DNA of 46,117 nucleotides from Acidiphilium sp. 37-60-79 (lineage in GTDB: Bacteria; Pseudomonadota; Alphaproteobacteria; Acetobacterales; Acetobacteraceae), in contig NCBV01000039.1 in the NCBI GenBank assembly GCA_002279355.1, positions 1 through 46,117 of the forward strand. The letters run 5' to 3'. The position numbers and the translations under genes are program-made. Numbering within the stretch: the first letter of the stretch is position 1; each line of letters begins with the position of its first letter. A model generated the notes under the pieces. It saw only the letters and a program-made list of their open reading frames with translations, did not search any database and was not told where the DNA came from. Below, piece by piece: positions 27,569 to 35,856 of this stretch.

Positions 27569-28380
27569 GCCACGCTCCGTCCAAAGAGCCGGCTCATCAA
27601 GCCTTTGCGCTCGATCGGCACAACGATTTCAATGGTCTCCCCCATCAACCTGCGCGCCGCATCGGCATAGGCGCGGGCCGGAGCGGAAGCTGGATTATGC
27701 AGCGTGACCGGACAGCCCAAATTGGAAGCGCGCAACACCTCCTCGCTATCGGGAATGATGCCAAGGAGCGGAATCGCCAGAATTTCCAGCACGTCATCGA
27801 CCTTGAGCATTTCGCCACGCGCCGCCCGCCCGGCATCATAGCGGGTGAGCAGCAAATGTTTCTCGATTTTATCGCCCGCTTCCGCCCGTGCCGTCTTGGA
27901 ATCCAACAAACCGATAATCCGGTCGGAATCGCGCACCGATGACACTTCAGGATTGGTCACCACCACCGCAATATCGGCATGGCGCATCGCGAGGGTGGCA
28001 CCGCGCTCGATCCCGGCGGGGCTGTCGCACACAATCCAGTCGAATTTTTCCCGCAATTCGCCCACAACCCGCTCGACCCCTTCGGGGGTCAAAGCGTCTT
28101 TATCGCGGGTTTGCGAGGCCGGCAGCAGCGAAAGGCTCTCGACCCGCTTATCGCGAATGAGCGCCTGGGCCAGCTTGGCATCGCCCTGCACCACATTGAC
28201 CAAATCATACACCACCCGCCGCTCGGCCCCCATGATCAGGTCGAGATTGCGCAAGCCGACATCAAAATCGACCACCACCACATTCTGCCCCAACTGAGCG
28301 AGAGCTGCGCCCAGAGCGGCGGATGTCGTGGTTTTACCCACCCCGCCCTTGCCCGATGTCACCACCAAAACCTTGGCCAT
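27565..28380 (-). CDS. minD: Septum-site determining ATPase MinD
   Basis: A 271-residue ParA/MinD ATPase with deviant Walker [10 protein letters not shown] (Lys11 and Lys16), [11 protein letters not shown], the Walker B-type [13 protein letters not shown] segment, and a C-terminal amphipathic membrane-targeting helix ([11 protein letters not shown]). It recruits MinC to the membrane and oscillates with MinE. The ATG at 28380 is preferred; a TTG immediately precedes it. Fourteen bases separate it from minC. Confidence 0.97.
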   Translation of the reverse strand: MAKVLVVTSGKGGVGKTTTSAALGAALAQLGQNVVVVDFDVGLRNLDLIMGAERRVVYDLVNVVQGDAKLAQALIRDKRVESLSLLPASQTRDKDALTPEGVERVVGELREKFDWIVCDSPAGIERGATLAMRHADIAVVVTNPEVSSVRDSDRIIGLLDSKTARAEAGDKIEKHLLLTRYDAGRAARGEMLKVDDVLEILAIPLLGIIPDSEEVLRASNLGCPVTLHNPASAPARAYADAARRLMGETIEIVVPIERKGLMSRLFGRSVA

Positions 28381-28394
28381 CAATCCCTAATCCC

Positions 28395-29138
28395 TCATTC
28401 AAGCGCCGCGAGGCGCACCGATTCACCATCAAGCCAAGCCTGGGCGGGACGACCATGCAGCCCCTCCCCCCAATGTTCAGCCGTGCGATAAAGCCCGTCG
28501 ATCGCCAGCAACTCCGCAAAGAGCCGCCGACAAAAAATCCGCGCCGCTTGATTGCCCTGCACCCCGGCAACCGCCCGGCCCCGCAACGCGCCATAAATAT
28601 GGATCGACCCGCCCGCGATAATTTCAGCCCCCGAGGCGACCGAGCCGAGCACCGTCACATCCCCCGCCTCGAAAATGATCGATTGGCCGGAGCGAACGGG
28701 CCGCTCGACAATCAGATGGGTCTGGGCCGGCGGCTCCGTCTCAGGCACCGGCTCGGGCGCATCAGCGGGCGGTGGGTCATCGGGCACCAGCACCAGCCGG
28801 TCCCGGCTGGTCGCCCCCAGCACCCAGGCTTGTGCCCAGCGCGAGCCCTCAAGCACCGCCCGATCAATGCCTTCCACGCCGATGATATTCAGCCCACGGG
28901 TGGTGAGGTGCTCAAGAAATTCCAGCGGTGCGCCCACCTGATCCTGCACGGCGGCAAGATTAACCACCACCGGGCGGTCCACAAAAAATTGCCGTGAGCG
29001 AGCAATTTGCTCATCAAGTGCGGCGAGCCATGGCGCCAGCGGCGGCTCAGGCGCCACGATCAAGGCCATCAGCGAGCGACCCCGCACGCGGATCGGCGGG
29101 GTGGCGATCTCGGCATCAAGGGGGGCAGGGCGTGTCAC
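28395..29138 (-). CDS. minC: Septum-site determining protein MinC
   Basis: A 247-residue FtsZ inhibitor with an N-terminal MinC_N domain (about 15-115), a Pro/Glu-rich linker (about 120-138), and the C-terminal beta-helix domain (VERPVRSGQSI, DVTVLGSVASGAEIIAGGSIHIYGALRGRA), which is the MinD-binding and dimerisation part. It is first in the minCDE operon. The C-terminal domain is the best conserved. Confidence 0.95.
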   Translation of the reverse strand: MTRPAPLDAEIATPPIRVRGRSLMALIVAPEPPLAPWLAALDEQIARSRQFFVDRPVVVNLAAVQDQVGAPLEFLEHLTTRGLNIIGVEGIDRAVLEGSRWAQAWVLGATSRDRLVLVPDDPPPADAPEPVPETEPPAQTHLIVERPVRSGQSIIFEAGDVTVLGSVASGAEIIAGGSIHIYGALRGRAVAGVQGNQAARIFCRRLFAELLAIDGLYRTAEHWGEGLHGRPAQAWLDGESVRLAALE

Positions 29139-29257
29139 AGGAATGTGCTAGCGTTGCCCGCTTCTCCGCGTCAACACGAACCGCCCACCGATAAATTATA
29201 TCATCTTATTTCAATGTGTTGAATAAAATCAGCCCGCCAGCGCGACTCGGCGCCCGG

Positions 29258-30244
29258 TCAGGCTGGGGTGGCTGATTTGGTCATCAGGCCGCTCGCCTCG
29301 GCCCGGGCGCGGCTGGTCGCGATTGAGGCGCTGACATTCAGCGCCGCCTCCAGCGCCCAGCGACCGGCCGCCGCATCCACCAGCACCGGCGCGCCATCGA
29401 GGCACGATGCATAAAAGGCGGCATGCTCGGCGGCCAGCGCATCATGATCCTCCCAGCTCGATTGCTCCATGCCAAATTCCGCAAAACCCGGGATCGGTAT
29501 GCCCCGCTCGCGGCCAATGACCGTGAGGTTGCGGGCAGCGAAATCGATGGTGAGATAACCCGCTTCGGAAAAAATCCGCATCCGGCGCTCAGTTTTTTGC
29601 GCAATCCGGCTCGCGGTGATGGTGGCGACACAGCCATTGACGAAACGGACCCGCGCATTGGCGATATCATCATGCTGGCTCGCAACCGCCGCCCCCACCG
29701 CATCCACGCTCTCAATCGGCTGGTTCACCAAAGCGAGGATCAAATCCAGATCATGGATCATCAAATCGAGAATGACCGAAACATCCGTCCCCCGCGGCTT
29801 GAACGGGGCGACCCGCACGGCTTCGATATAAAGCGGCTTGCCCATCCGCGCCGTGACCGCGCCATGCGCGGCAGAAAACCGCTCCAAATGACCCACTTGC
29901 AGCACAGCACCGGTCGCCTGGGCCAAGGCAGCGAGTTGGTCCGCCTCATCCAGCGTGGCCGCGATGGGTTTTTCCACCAACACATGCTTGCCCGCCCGCA
30001 GCGCCTCGGCGGCCAGATCGAAATGCGCATCGGCCGGAGCGGCAATGATCACCGCATCGCAGGCCGCAAGAAGCGCCTCGCGCGCGAGCGGCACGCTCTG
30101 CGCTTCCGTGGCGAGGGTTTCGGCGCGCACCTTATCGTGATCGAACACGCCGACGAGTGCCGCACGCGTCGCATCGCGCAGCTTGAGCGCGTGAAAACGA
30201 CCGAAATGCCCGGCGCCGATTAATCCGACCCGCAATTGCGACAT
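29258..30244 (-). CDS. Gfo/Idh/MocA-family oxidoreductase
   Basis: A 328-residue NAD(P)-dependent oxidoreductase. The Rossmann motif GLIGAGHFGRFHA is at the N terminus from the ATG at 30244, which has GGGAG upstream. VLVEKPIAAT is the EKP catalytic-lysine motif, and MIHDLDLILAL lies in the C-terminal domain. An in-frame extension upstream is not homologous and runs into the secD promoter area. Many members act on sugars or UDP-sugars in envelope biosynthesis, but the substrate cannot be assigned from sequence. It is divergent from secD. Confidence 0.88.
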   Translation of the reverse strand: MSQLRVGLIGAGHFGRFHALKLRDATRAALVGVFDHDKVRAETLATEAQSVPLAREALLAACDAVIIAAPADAHFDLAAEALRAGKHVLVEKPIAATLDEADQLAALAQATGAVLQVGHLERFSAAHGAVTARMGKPLYIEAVRVAPFKPRGTDVSVILDLMIHDLDLILALVNQPIESVDAVGAAVASQHDDIANARVRFVNGCVATITASRIAQKTERRMRIFSEAGYLTIDFAARNLTVIGRERGIPIPGFAEFGMEQSSWEDHDALAAEHAAFYASCLDGAPVLVDAAAGRWALEAALNVSASIATSRARAEASGLMTKSATPA

Positions 30245-30364
30245 GATCTCGCTCCCTATCGACTTTTTCCGTGTCGATTCTGCCGCAACGGCGCAGCCCC
30301 TTGCGCGCCGTATCCTGGACCGCCATACCACCGCTGCTTCGGACTTGGGAGACCGCCGCTCGTC

Positions 30365-31945
30365 ATGCTGTATTTTACCCGACTGAAATCTCTTTTGATC
30401 GTGCTGGTGTGCGCGCTCGGCGTCGCTTTGGCGATCCCGAACCTGTTCGCCCGCCCCGCCGCCTGGGTGCCTTGGCCGCAAATTCATCTGGGTCTTGATT
30501 TGCGCGGCGGCTCCTATCTGCTGATGCAAGTCGATATGAAGGCGGTGGTCAAGCAGGATCTCACCGATCTAACCGATGAGGTCCGCTCAACCCTGTTCAA
30601 AGCGCATATCGGCTATACCAATCTCGGAGCGGATCCCCTCGCCAAGCGGGTGAGTTTCAACCTGCTCGATCCGAATGACGCCGCCAAGGTAAAGTCGCTG
30701 CTGGCCAAATTGATCACGCCGGTCACCGCCGCCAATGGCGCGCCGGATTTGGTGGTGGCCATCGCGCCCTCCGGCACCGTGACCTTGACGCTGTCGCGCC
30801 CCGCTTTGATCGCCAAAGCGAGCCAAGCCGTGGCGCAATCCATCACGATTATCGGGCGCCGCATCGATGGCACTGGCGTGGTTGACCCGCAAATCGCGCG
30901 CCAGGGCTCGGATCAAATCGTCATCCAACTGCCCGGTGTGTCAGACCCCAACCGGATCAAGCGCTTGATCGGCAAGACCGCCCACATGACCTTCCACATG
31001 GTCCCGCAGGGTGTTGCCGCCGCTAGCAAAAATTTGCCGCCGGGCGTCGAAGTGGTGCCAATGCTGAATAATCCCGGCGAAGCCCAGGCGATTTTCTCGC
31101 GGGTAGCGGTGGATGGCGCGGATCTGACCAACGCCCAGGCCGGGCAAGACCCGCAAACCGGGCAATGGGTGGTAAATTTCTCGTTTGACGGCACCGGGGC
31201 GCGTAAATTTGCAAAAATCACCACAGCCAATGTGGGCAAGCCTTTTGCCATCGTGCTCGATCATAAAATCATCGAAGCGCCCGTCATCCAGCAGCCGATT
31301 ATCACCGGCCAGGGGCAGATTTCCGGCCAGTTTACCGCCAAATCGGCCACCGATCTGGCGCTGCTGCTGCGCGCCGGCGCATTGCCGGCGCCGCTGAAAG
31401 TGGTGGAGCAGCAAAGCGTCGGGCCGGAATTGGGCACCGATGCGATTCGCGCCGGGGTGATTTCGCTCGCGGTCGGTTTCGTGCTGGTGATCGCCTTTAT
31501 GGCGAGCTTTTACGGGCTGTTCGGGTGGTTCGCCAATCTGGCCTTGGTGCTGAATTTGGTGATGATGCTCGGCGTGCTGTCGCTCATGGGCGCAACACTG
31601 ACGCTACCGGGCATGGCCGGTATTTTGCTCACGCTCGGCATGGCGGTGGATGCCAACGTGTTGATCAATGAGCGGGTGCGCGAGGAGGTCAAACTCGGGC
31701 GCAAGCCCCTCGCCGCCCTCGAAGCCGGCTACAAGCGGGCCTATGGCACGATCATCGATTCCAACGTCACCACCCTGCTCGCCCACGTCACTCTGTTCAT
31801 TTTCGGCTCGCCGCCCGTGCGGGGCTTTGCGGTGACCATTTGCGTGGGCATCATCACCACCTTATTCACTGCCACGGTCGTGACACGCCTGATCACGGCG
31901 CGCTGGTTTGTCGCGCGCCGGCCCGCCGAATTGCCCGTGTTCTGA
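30365..31945 (+). CDS. secD: Protein translocase subunit SecD
   Basis: A 526-residue RND-family inner-membrane protein that uses proton motive force to assist protein export by SecYEG. TM1 (MLYFTRLKSLLIVLVCALG) is followed by the P1 domain (GLDLRGGSYLLMQVD; RRIDGTGVVDPQI) and the C-terminal five-helix bundle with GMAVDANVLINERVREEV and GTIIDSNVTTLL, the conserved SecD motifs. The start is the ATG at 30365; longer in-frame versions lack homology. It is followed by secF at 25 nt. yajC, which often precedes secD, is absent. Confidence 0.95.
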   Translation: MLYFTRLKSLLIVLVCALGVALAIPNLFARPAAWVPWPQIHLGLDLRGGSYLLMQVDMKAVVKQDLTDLTDEVRSTLFKAHIGYTNLGADPLAKRVSFNLLDPNDAAKVKSLLAKLITPVTAANGAPDLVVAIAPSGTVTLTLSRPALIAKASQAVAQSITIIGRRIDGTGVVDPQIARQGSDQIVIQLPGVSDPNRIKRLIGKTAHMTFHMVPQGVAAASKNLPPGVEVVPMLNNPGEAQAIFSRVAVDGADLTNAQAGQDPQTGQWVVNFSFDGTGARKFAKITTANVGKPFAIVLDHKIIEAPVIQQPIITGQGQISGQFTAKSATDLALLLRAGALPAPLKVVEQQSVGPELGTDAIRAGVISLAVGFVLVIAFMASFYGLFGWFANLALVLNLVMMLGVLSLMGATLTLPGMAGILLTLGMAVDANVLINERVREEVKLGRKPLAALEAGYKRAYGTIIDSNVTTLLAHVTLFIFGSPPVRGFAVTICVGIITTLFTATVVTRLITARWFVARRPAELPVF

Positions 31946-31970
31946 GAACCCGTGTTCTGAGAGAAAAACC

Positions 31971-32939
31971 ATGAAATTCCTCACCCGCCCTGCGTTCCGC
32001 CTGGTGCCGGATGGCACCCGCATTCGCTTCATGAATGGCCGCTTCGCCGGGCTGATCGTCTCGGCGGTACTCTCGACGGCCTCGTTGATTTTGTTTTTTC
32101 ATCCGGGCCTGAATTTGGGCCTCGATTTCAAGGGCGGCGTGGTGATGCAGGTGGGCACGCCGAGCAAGCCGGATTTTGCCAAATTACGCACCGCCCTCAA
32201 TCAGAACCATTTGCCTGGCGCGGCGCTGCAAAGTTTCGGCCATGATAAGGGCGTTTTGATCAGCTTGGAGTCGCAAAGTAACGCGAAAGCCACCCAGCAA
32301 GCCCTCGACAATGCGCAGGCGGCGGTCAAGCAGGCATTACCAAACGCGAAAATCCTCGGCACCCAGGCGATTGGCGCGTCCGTCTCGGCGCAACTCTTCG
32401 ATCAAGGTTTGACCGCGCTCGGGCTCAGCCTGCTCATGATTTTGGGCTATATCTGGTTTCGATTCGAGTGGCAGTTCGCCGTCGGCGCGGTCGCGACCTT
32501 GGTGCTCGATGCGACCAAAACCATCGGTTTCATGGTGATTACCCGCATCCCCTTCGATCTCGTTACCATCGCAGCGATCCTGACGGTGATTGGCTATTCC
32601 ACCAACGATAAGGTGGTGGTGTATGACCGGGTGCGGGAAAATCTGCGCAAATATAAAACAATGAAGCTGCGTGACTTGATTGATCTATCGATCAACGAGA
32701 CCCTGAACCGCACCTTAGGCACCTCCGGCACCGTGTTTTTGGCCGCCTTGCCGCTGGCTTTGTTTGGCGGGGCCTCGCTCTCGGGCTTTGCGTGGGTCAT
32801 GCTGTTCGGCATCGTGGTGGGCACATCCTCCTCGATTTTCATCGCCGCCCCGATCTTGCTGCTGCTCGGCGATAATAAGCTACGGCGCGGCACGGCGAAA
32901 CCAACCGACGATCCGACGGTCGCGAAATCGAGGGCATAG
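31971..32939 (+). CDS. secF: Protein translocase subunit SecF
   Basis: A 322-residue partner of SecD, with TM1 after a short N-terminal segment (RFAGLIVSAVLSTASLILFF), the LDFKGGVVMQV periplasmic start motif, and the five-helix C-terminal region including TVIGYSTNDKVVVYDRVREN and NETLNRTLGTSGT. The ATG at 31971 is preceded by GAGA. It probably shares a transcript with secD. Confidence 0.96.
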   Translation: MKFLTRPAFRLVPDGTRIRFMNGRFAGLIVSAVLSTASLILFFHPGLNLGLDFKGGVVMQVGTPSKPDFAKLRTALNQNHLPGAALQSFGHDKGVLISLESQSNAKATQQALDNAQAAVKQALPNAKILGTQAIGASVSAQLFDQGLTALGLSLLMILGYIWFRFEWQFAVGAVATLVLDATKTIGFMVITRIPFDLVTIAAILTVIGYSTNDKVVVYDRVRENLRKYKTMKLRDLIDLSINETLNRTLGTSGTVFLAALPLALFGGASLSGFAWVMLFGIVVGTSSSIFIAAPILLLLGDNKLRRGTAKPTDDPTVAKSRA

Positions 32940-33049
32940 TCTAAAAAATGATAATATAGGCGAATTAATCGTCTAGAATTATTGCCAAAATTTTGTTAAT
33001 TATTCGTAAAACCATTGCGTTTCGTAACAGCGCGACTCTAATAGGCTAT

Positions 33050-33874
33050 ATGGATGGTTTGATTGATTCGGCTTACCTTACCTCGTTCGACGCGCCGGAC
33101 ATCGCCGCCGCGACGTTTGGGGCGGCCGATGTCGCCTGCCTCTATCAACCGATTGTGCGTCTGGCTGATGGGGCGGTCGACTCCGCCGAAATATTGGTGC
33201 GCCGCCGGGATCAGGATGGCGCGTTGCAGGGCGCCGCACAATTCGCTGAAGCCCTCTATGCCGGTGACCCCGCCCGTCGGCTAACCGGCCTCGTGGTGCG
33301 TGCGGTCATTGACGATGTCACGGCAGGACGCCTCTCGGGATTGCCGTTTTTGTACATGCTTAATTTACCGCTGCATGTGCTGCTTGACCCGACATTGCCC
33401 TCATGGATTGATCGGGCGTTGTCGGACGCGCACATATCACCGGATCGGCTCGGCTTCGAATTGACCGAGACCCGCCCGGTCGAGGATTTTGCCGAGGCCG
33501 CAATGGCGATCACCGCGCTGCGTTCGCAAGGCCATCACGTGGCGCTAGACGATATCACCGACGCGACAGCGGACCTTGATCGGTTATTTCAGCTTGATTT
33601 CAACGCGGTGAAGCTCGATTGCAGCGTGGTGGCTGCCCTCGATCATTCATCCGCAGCGCATGATTTCGTGCGCCGCACGGTGGCGGATTGTGCGGCAACC
33701 GGCAAGCAATTGATCGCCGAGGGTGCCGAAGATCCGGCGATGCTGGTGCGGCTGCATGATTTGGGCGTGGGCTACGCGCAGGGATTCATCATTGCCCGCC
33801 CCCTGACCGCACCGGCGCTGCGCCAATGGTTCAATGGCTGGGCGGATAATGCCCTGTTTCCGGTCGCGGGCTAG
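33050..33874 (+). CDS. EAL-domain protein (c-di-GMP phosphodiesterase family)
   Basis: A 274-residue stand-alone EAL domain with no sensor or GGDEF partner. The signature EAL reads EIL (Glu47). The other usual metal and catalytic residues are visible: Asn105, Glu137 (FELTE), Asp167-Asp168, Lys188, Glu224 (IAEGAED) and Gln244 (GYAQGFIIARPL). The loop after the aspartate pair is DDITDA instead of DDFGTG, so activity is uncertain and it may be a weak enzyme or a c-di-GMP receptor. A TTG 57 nt upstream is an alternative start. The TAG stop is the first base triplet of a long hairpin, and repeat sequence follows. Confidence 0.85.
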   Translation: MDGLIDSAYLTSFDAPDIAAATFGAADVACLYQPIVRLADGAVDSAEILVRRRDQDGALQGAAQFAEALYAGDPARRLTGLVVRAVIDDVTAGRLSGLPFLYMLNLPLHVLLDPTLPSWIDRALSDAHISPDRLGFELTETRPVEDFAEAAMAITALRSQGHHVALDDITDATADLDRLFQLDFNAVKLDCSVVAALDHSSAAHDFVRRTVADCAATGKQLIAEGAEDPAMLVRLHDLGVGYAQGFIIARPLTAPALRQWFNGWADNALFPVAG

Positions 33875-33922
33875 TGTCCTGCCCCTGAAATTCATTAGAT
33901 GAATTTGAGGGGCAGGACACTA
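33872..33922. repeat. Long hairpin containing the EAL gene stop codon
   Basis: Two 24-nt arms (33872-33895 and 33899-33922) with a single mismatch and a 3-nt loop. The first three bases of the left arm are the TAG stop codon of the EAL gene. It probably terminates or protects the transcript, and marks the left edge of a 270-bp repeat-rich interval. Confidence 0.8.
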
Positions 33923-33936
33923 ACTCATTGAATTTT

Positions 33937-33972
33937 CTGGCCTTTGTTTGCCGATCAATTTCATTGGTTTAG
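33937..33972 (+). repeat. Dispersed intergenic repeat, copy 2
   Basis: The 36 nt are identical to the reverse complement of 5631-5666. The first 30 nt also match 41616-41645 at 29 positions. It lies 14 nt after the EAL-stop hairpin and leads straight into the first of two larger repeat units. Confidence 0.85.
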
Positions 33973-34145
33973 CTCATCGTTTTGGCGAGCAACTTTTGGC
34001 GAGCAACTTCGTCCGATCCGATGAAATTATCTGATCGGATGTTGCTCTAGAGCATTGTCCGTTCGCATTGGCTCACGAACAATGCTCCAGCTCATTGTTT
34101 TGGCGAGCAACTTTATCCGATCAGGTGATTCCACCTGATCGGATG
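33971..34145. repeat. Two imperfect copies of a hairpin-bearing repeat unit
   Basis: Unit A (33971-34041) and unit B (34089-34145) share a 25-nt head with one mismatch (33971-33995 and 34089-34113) and both end in CTGATCGGATG after a dyad. Unit A additionally contains a 14-bp tandem duplication (33980-33993, 33994-34007). Between them (34042-34088) lies another hairpin built on GAGCATTG...CAATGCTC. There is no coding capacity, except that the end of unit B encodes the tail of the alcohol dehydrogenase. Confidence 0.75.
34115..34144. terminator. Hairpin overlapping the alcohol dehydrogenase stop codon
   Basis: Perfect 13-bp arms (34115-34127 and 34132-34144) with a 4-nt loop. The dehydrogenase stop codon (34121-34123, minus strand) lies within it, and the last seven residues are encoded by the stem. 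It lies in the outer part of repeat unit B. Confidence 0.75.
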
Positions 34146-35263
34146 ACTGCAGGATTATTCGCCGGACTGCCGGAGGCCAAAGCCTGATCAGCCATCACCG
34201 CGCGACGTGCTGACCATTGAGCGGGATCGATACCAAAGCCCGACGGGGTCGGCACCGCCAAATCCCGGTTGATCGCGGCCAGTTCAGCCACCAGGGCAGC
34301 CCCCGCACTTTGATCGGCGGCGTCAACCGGCGCAAAACCGGCGAGACGCGCCGCCTCGGCATAGCGCGGCAAAGCGGCATTGAGCGAATAATCGGTGATC
34401 GCGGGCAGCAGCATCGCGTTGGACATGCCATGCGGCACATGAAAATGGGCACCGATGGGCCGCGACATGCCATGCACCAGCGCCACCGAGGCGTTGGAGA
34501 ACGCAAGCCCCGCGAGCGTGGCGCCGAGCATCATCGCCTCGCGCGCCGCCCGATCGTCTGGTGTTTGATATACACGGCGCAGATGAGGGCCGATCAGCCC
34601 CAGAGCGGTGCGCGCATAGCCATCCGAAATCGGCGCGGCGCGGCGCGATACAAAAGCCTCGAGCGCATGGGTAAACGCATCGATGCCGGTATCGGCGGTG
34701 GTGCGCGCAGGCACGCTCAGCGTCAGCTCATAATCCACTAAAGCCGCCACCGGCAGCGCGCCAAGACCACCGATCAGCATTTTTTCATCGGTCTCGGTGT
34801 CAGTAATCACGGTAAAGCGCGTCGCCTCAGAGCCGGTGCCCGCCGTGGTCGGCACCGCAATCAGCGGCCAGGCCGCATGATCCGCACTCACCGGAACTTT
34901 GAAATCGCGCAATTTGGCGCCCGGTGCGGCCGCGAGCAAAATATTGATCGCCTTGGCGGTGTCGATCGGGGAACCGCCCCCAAAACCGATGATACAATCA
35001 ATCACGGTGCTGCGCGCCAGCGCCACACCAGCATCGATCACCGTGTCAATCGGCTCGGGCACGGTTTGCGAAAACACCGTGTAGCCAATGCCAGCCGCAT
35101 CGAGCGGATCGGTGAGTTGCCGGATCAGGCCGAGCTTGACCATCACCGGATCCGTCACGATCAGCGGCGCAGAAACGCCCAAGCGCGCGAGCAAAGCCGC
35201 AATGCGGGTAACCGCCCCGCCGCCAATATCGAGAAAACGCGGCGCAAAAAATTGGATATTCAT
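34121..35263 (-). CDS. Iron-containing alcohol dehydrogenase
   Basis: A 380-residue group III alcohol dehydrogenase. The nucleotide-binding motif is GFGGGSPIDTAKA, followed by PTTAGTGSEAT. The metal ligands are Asp and His in DTGIDAFTHALEAF and the two histidines in VHGMSRPIGAHFHVPHG. The start is the ATG at 35263, with a GGAGGGG tract upstream. The C terminus is odd: after SGSPANNP, where relatives usually continue with a helix of about 15 residues, it ends AVIRSGGIT, encoded by a repeat hairpin. The tail therefore looks truncated and replaced (inference). It is last in a prs-GST-phosphatase-ADH run. Confidence 0.92.
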   Translation of the reverse strand: MNIQFFAPRFLDIGGGAVTRIAALLARLGVSAPLIVTDPVMVKLGLIRQLTDPLDAAGIGYTVFSQTVPEPIDTVIDAGVALARSTVIDCIIGFGGGSPIDTAKAINILLAAAPGAKLRDFKVPVSADHAAWPLIAVPTTAGTGSEATRFTVITDTETDEKMLIGGLGALPVAALVDYELTLSVPARTTADTGIDAFTHALEAFVSRRAAPISDGYARTALGLIGPHLRRVYQTPDDRAAREAMMLGATLAGLAFSNASVALVHGMSRPIGAHFHVPHGMSNAMLLPAITDYSLNAALPRYAEAARLAGFAPVDAADQSAGAALVAELAAINRDLAVPTPSGFGIDPAQWSARRAVMADQALASGSPANNPAVIRSGGIT

Positions 35264-35299
35264 TCCGCTCGCCCCTCCCAAGGCGTTGATTGACCTATA

Positions 35300-35854
35300 T
35301 CAAGCGAGCGGCGTCGCCTGCCAGATGCGGCCCATCGGTGCGCATAGCATGGGCCGCGCATTGCCAGAAATCACATCCAGCTCCAGCCCCATCAACGCCC
35401 GCACCGAACGAAAAAACGCGCCATGCGACACGATCAGCAATGGCCCCGGATGGGCCAGCACCCGCGCCATCACCGATGCCGCGCGCTCGGTAAGCAGCTC
35501 AAAACTTTCCGCCCCCTCGGGCGTGAAGGTGCCATCGAGCCAGCCCGAGAACCAAGGGGCCAACGGCTTGCCTTCCTGACCCCCGAAAATCACCTCGCGC
35601 AAATCCGGCTCGACCATCATCGGCAGGTTCAGCGTCGCATTAATAATAGTCGCCGTCTCATGGGCGCGCAGCATCGGCGAGGTGACGATGCCAACGATGC
35701 CGCGCCCGGCGAGCACAGGCGCCGCCGCCTCTGCCTGGGCGCGACCCACATCATTGAGCGGAATATCAATCGCTCCTTGCGAAAGCCCCTTTGCGTTAAA
35801 ATCGGTCTGACCATGCCGCAGAAAATAAAATTCCCGCAACGGCAGACCGAGCAT
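35300..35854 (-). CDS. Histidine phosphatase family protein
   Basis: A 184-residue phosphoglycerate-mutase-like phosphatase with the catalytic motif FLRHGQTDFN, the proton-donor region around LREVIFG and the second histidine in LIVSHGAFFR. The substrate is unknown; members include sugar-phosphate phosphatases and broad-range enzymes. The ATG at 35854 lies two bases after the glutathione transferase stop, and a TTG just upstream overlaps that stop. It is probably cotranscribed with the GST gene. Confidence 0.88.
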   Translation of the reverse strand: MLGLPLREFYFLRHGQTDFNAKGLSQGAIDIPLNDVGRAQAEAAAPVLAGRGIVGIVTSPMLRAHETATIINATLNLPMMVEPDLREVIFGGQEGKPLAPWFSGWLDGTFTPEGAESFELLTERAASVMARVLAHPGPLLIVSHGAFFRSVRALMGLELDVISGNARPMLCAPMGRIWQATPLA

Positions 35855-35856
35855 GG

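Noticed and set aside
29139-29257. Terminator or small gene between minC and the oxidoreductase
   Set aside because: Only weak A/T-rich self-complementarity was found, with no stable stem and no credible frame.
33872-34145. Complete insertion sequence
   Set aside because: There is no transposase frame, no matching terminal inverted repeats with target duplication, and the length is under 300 bp. It is better described as short repeats.
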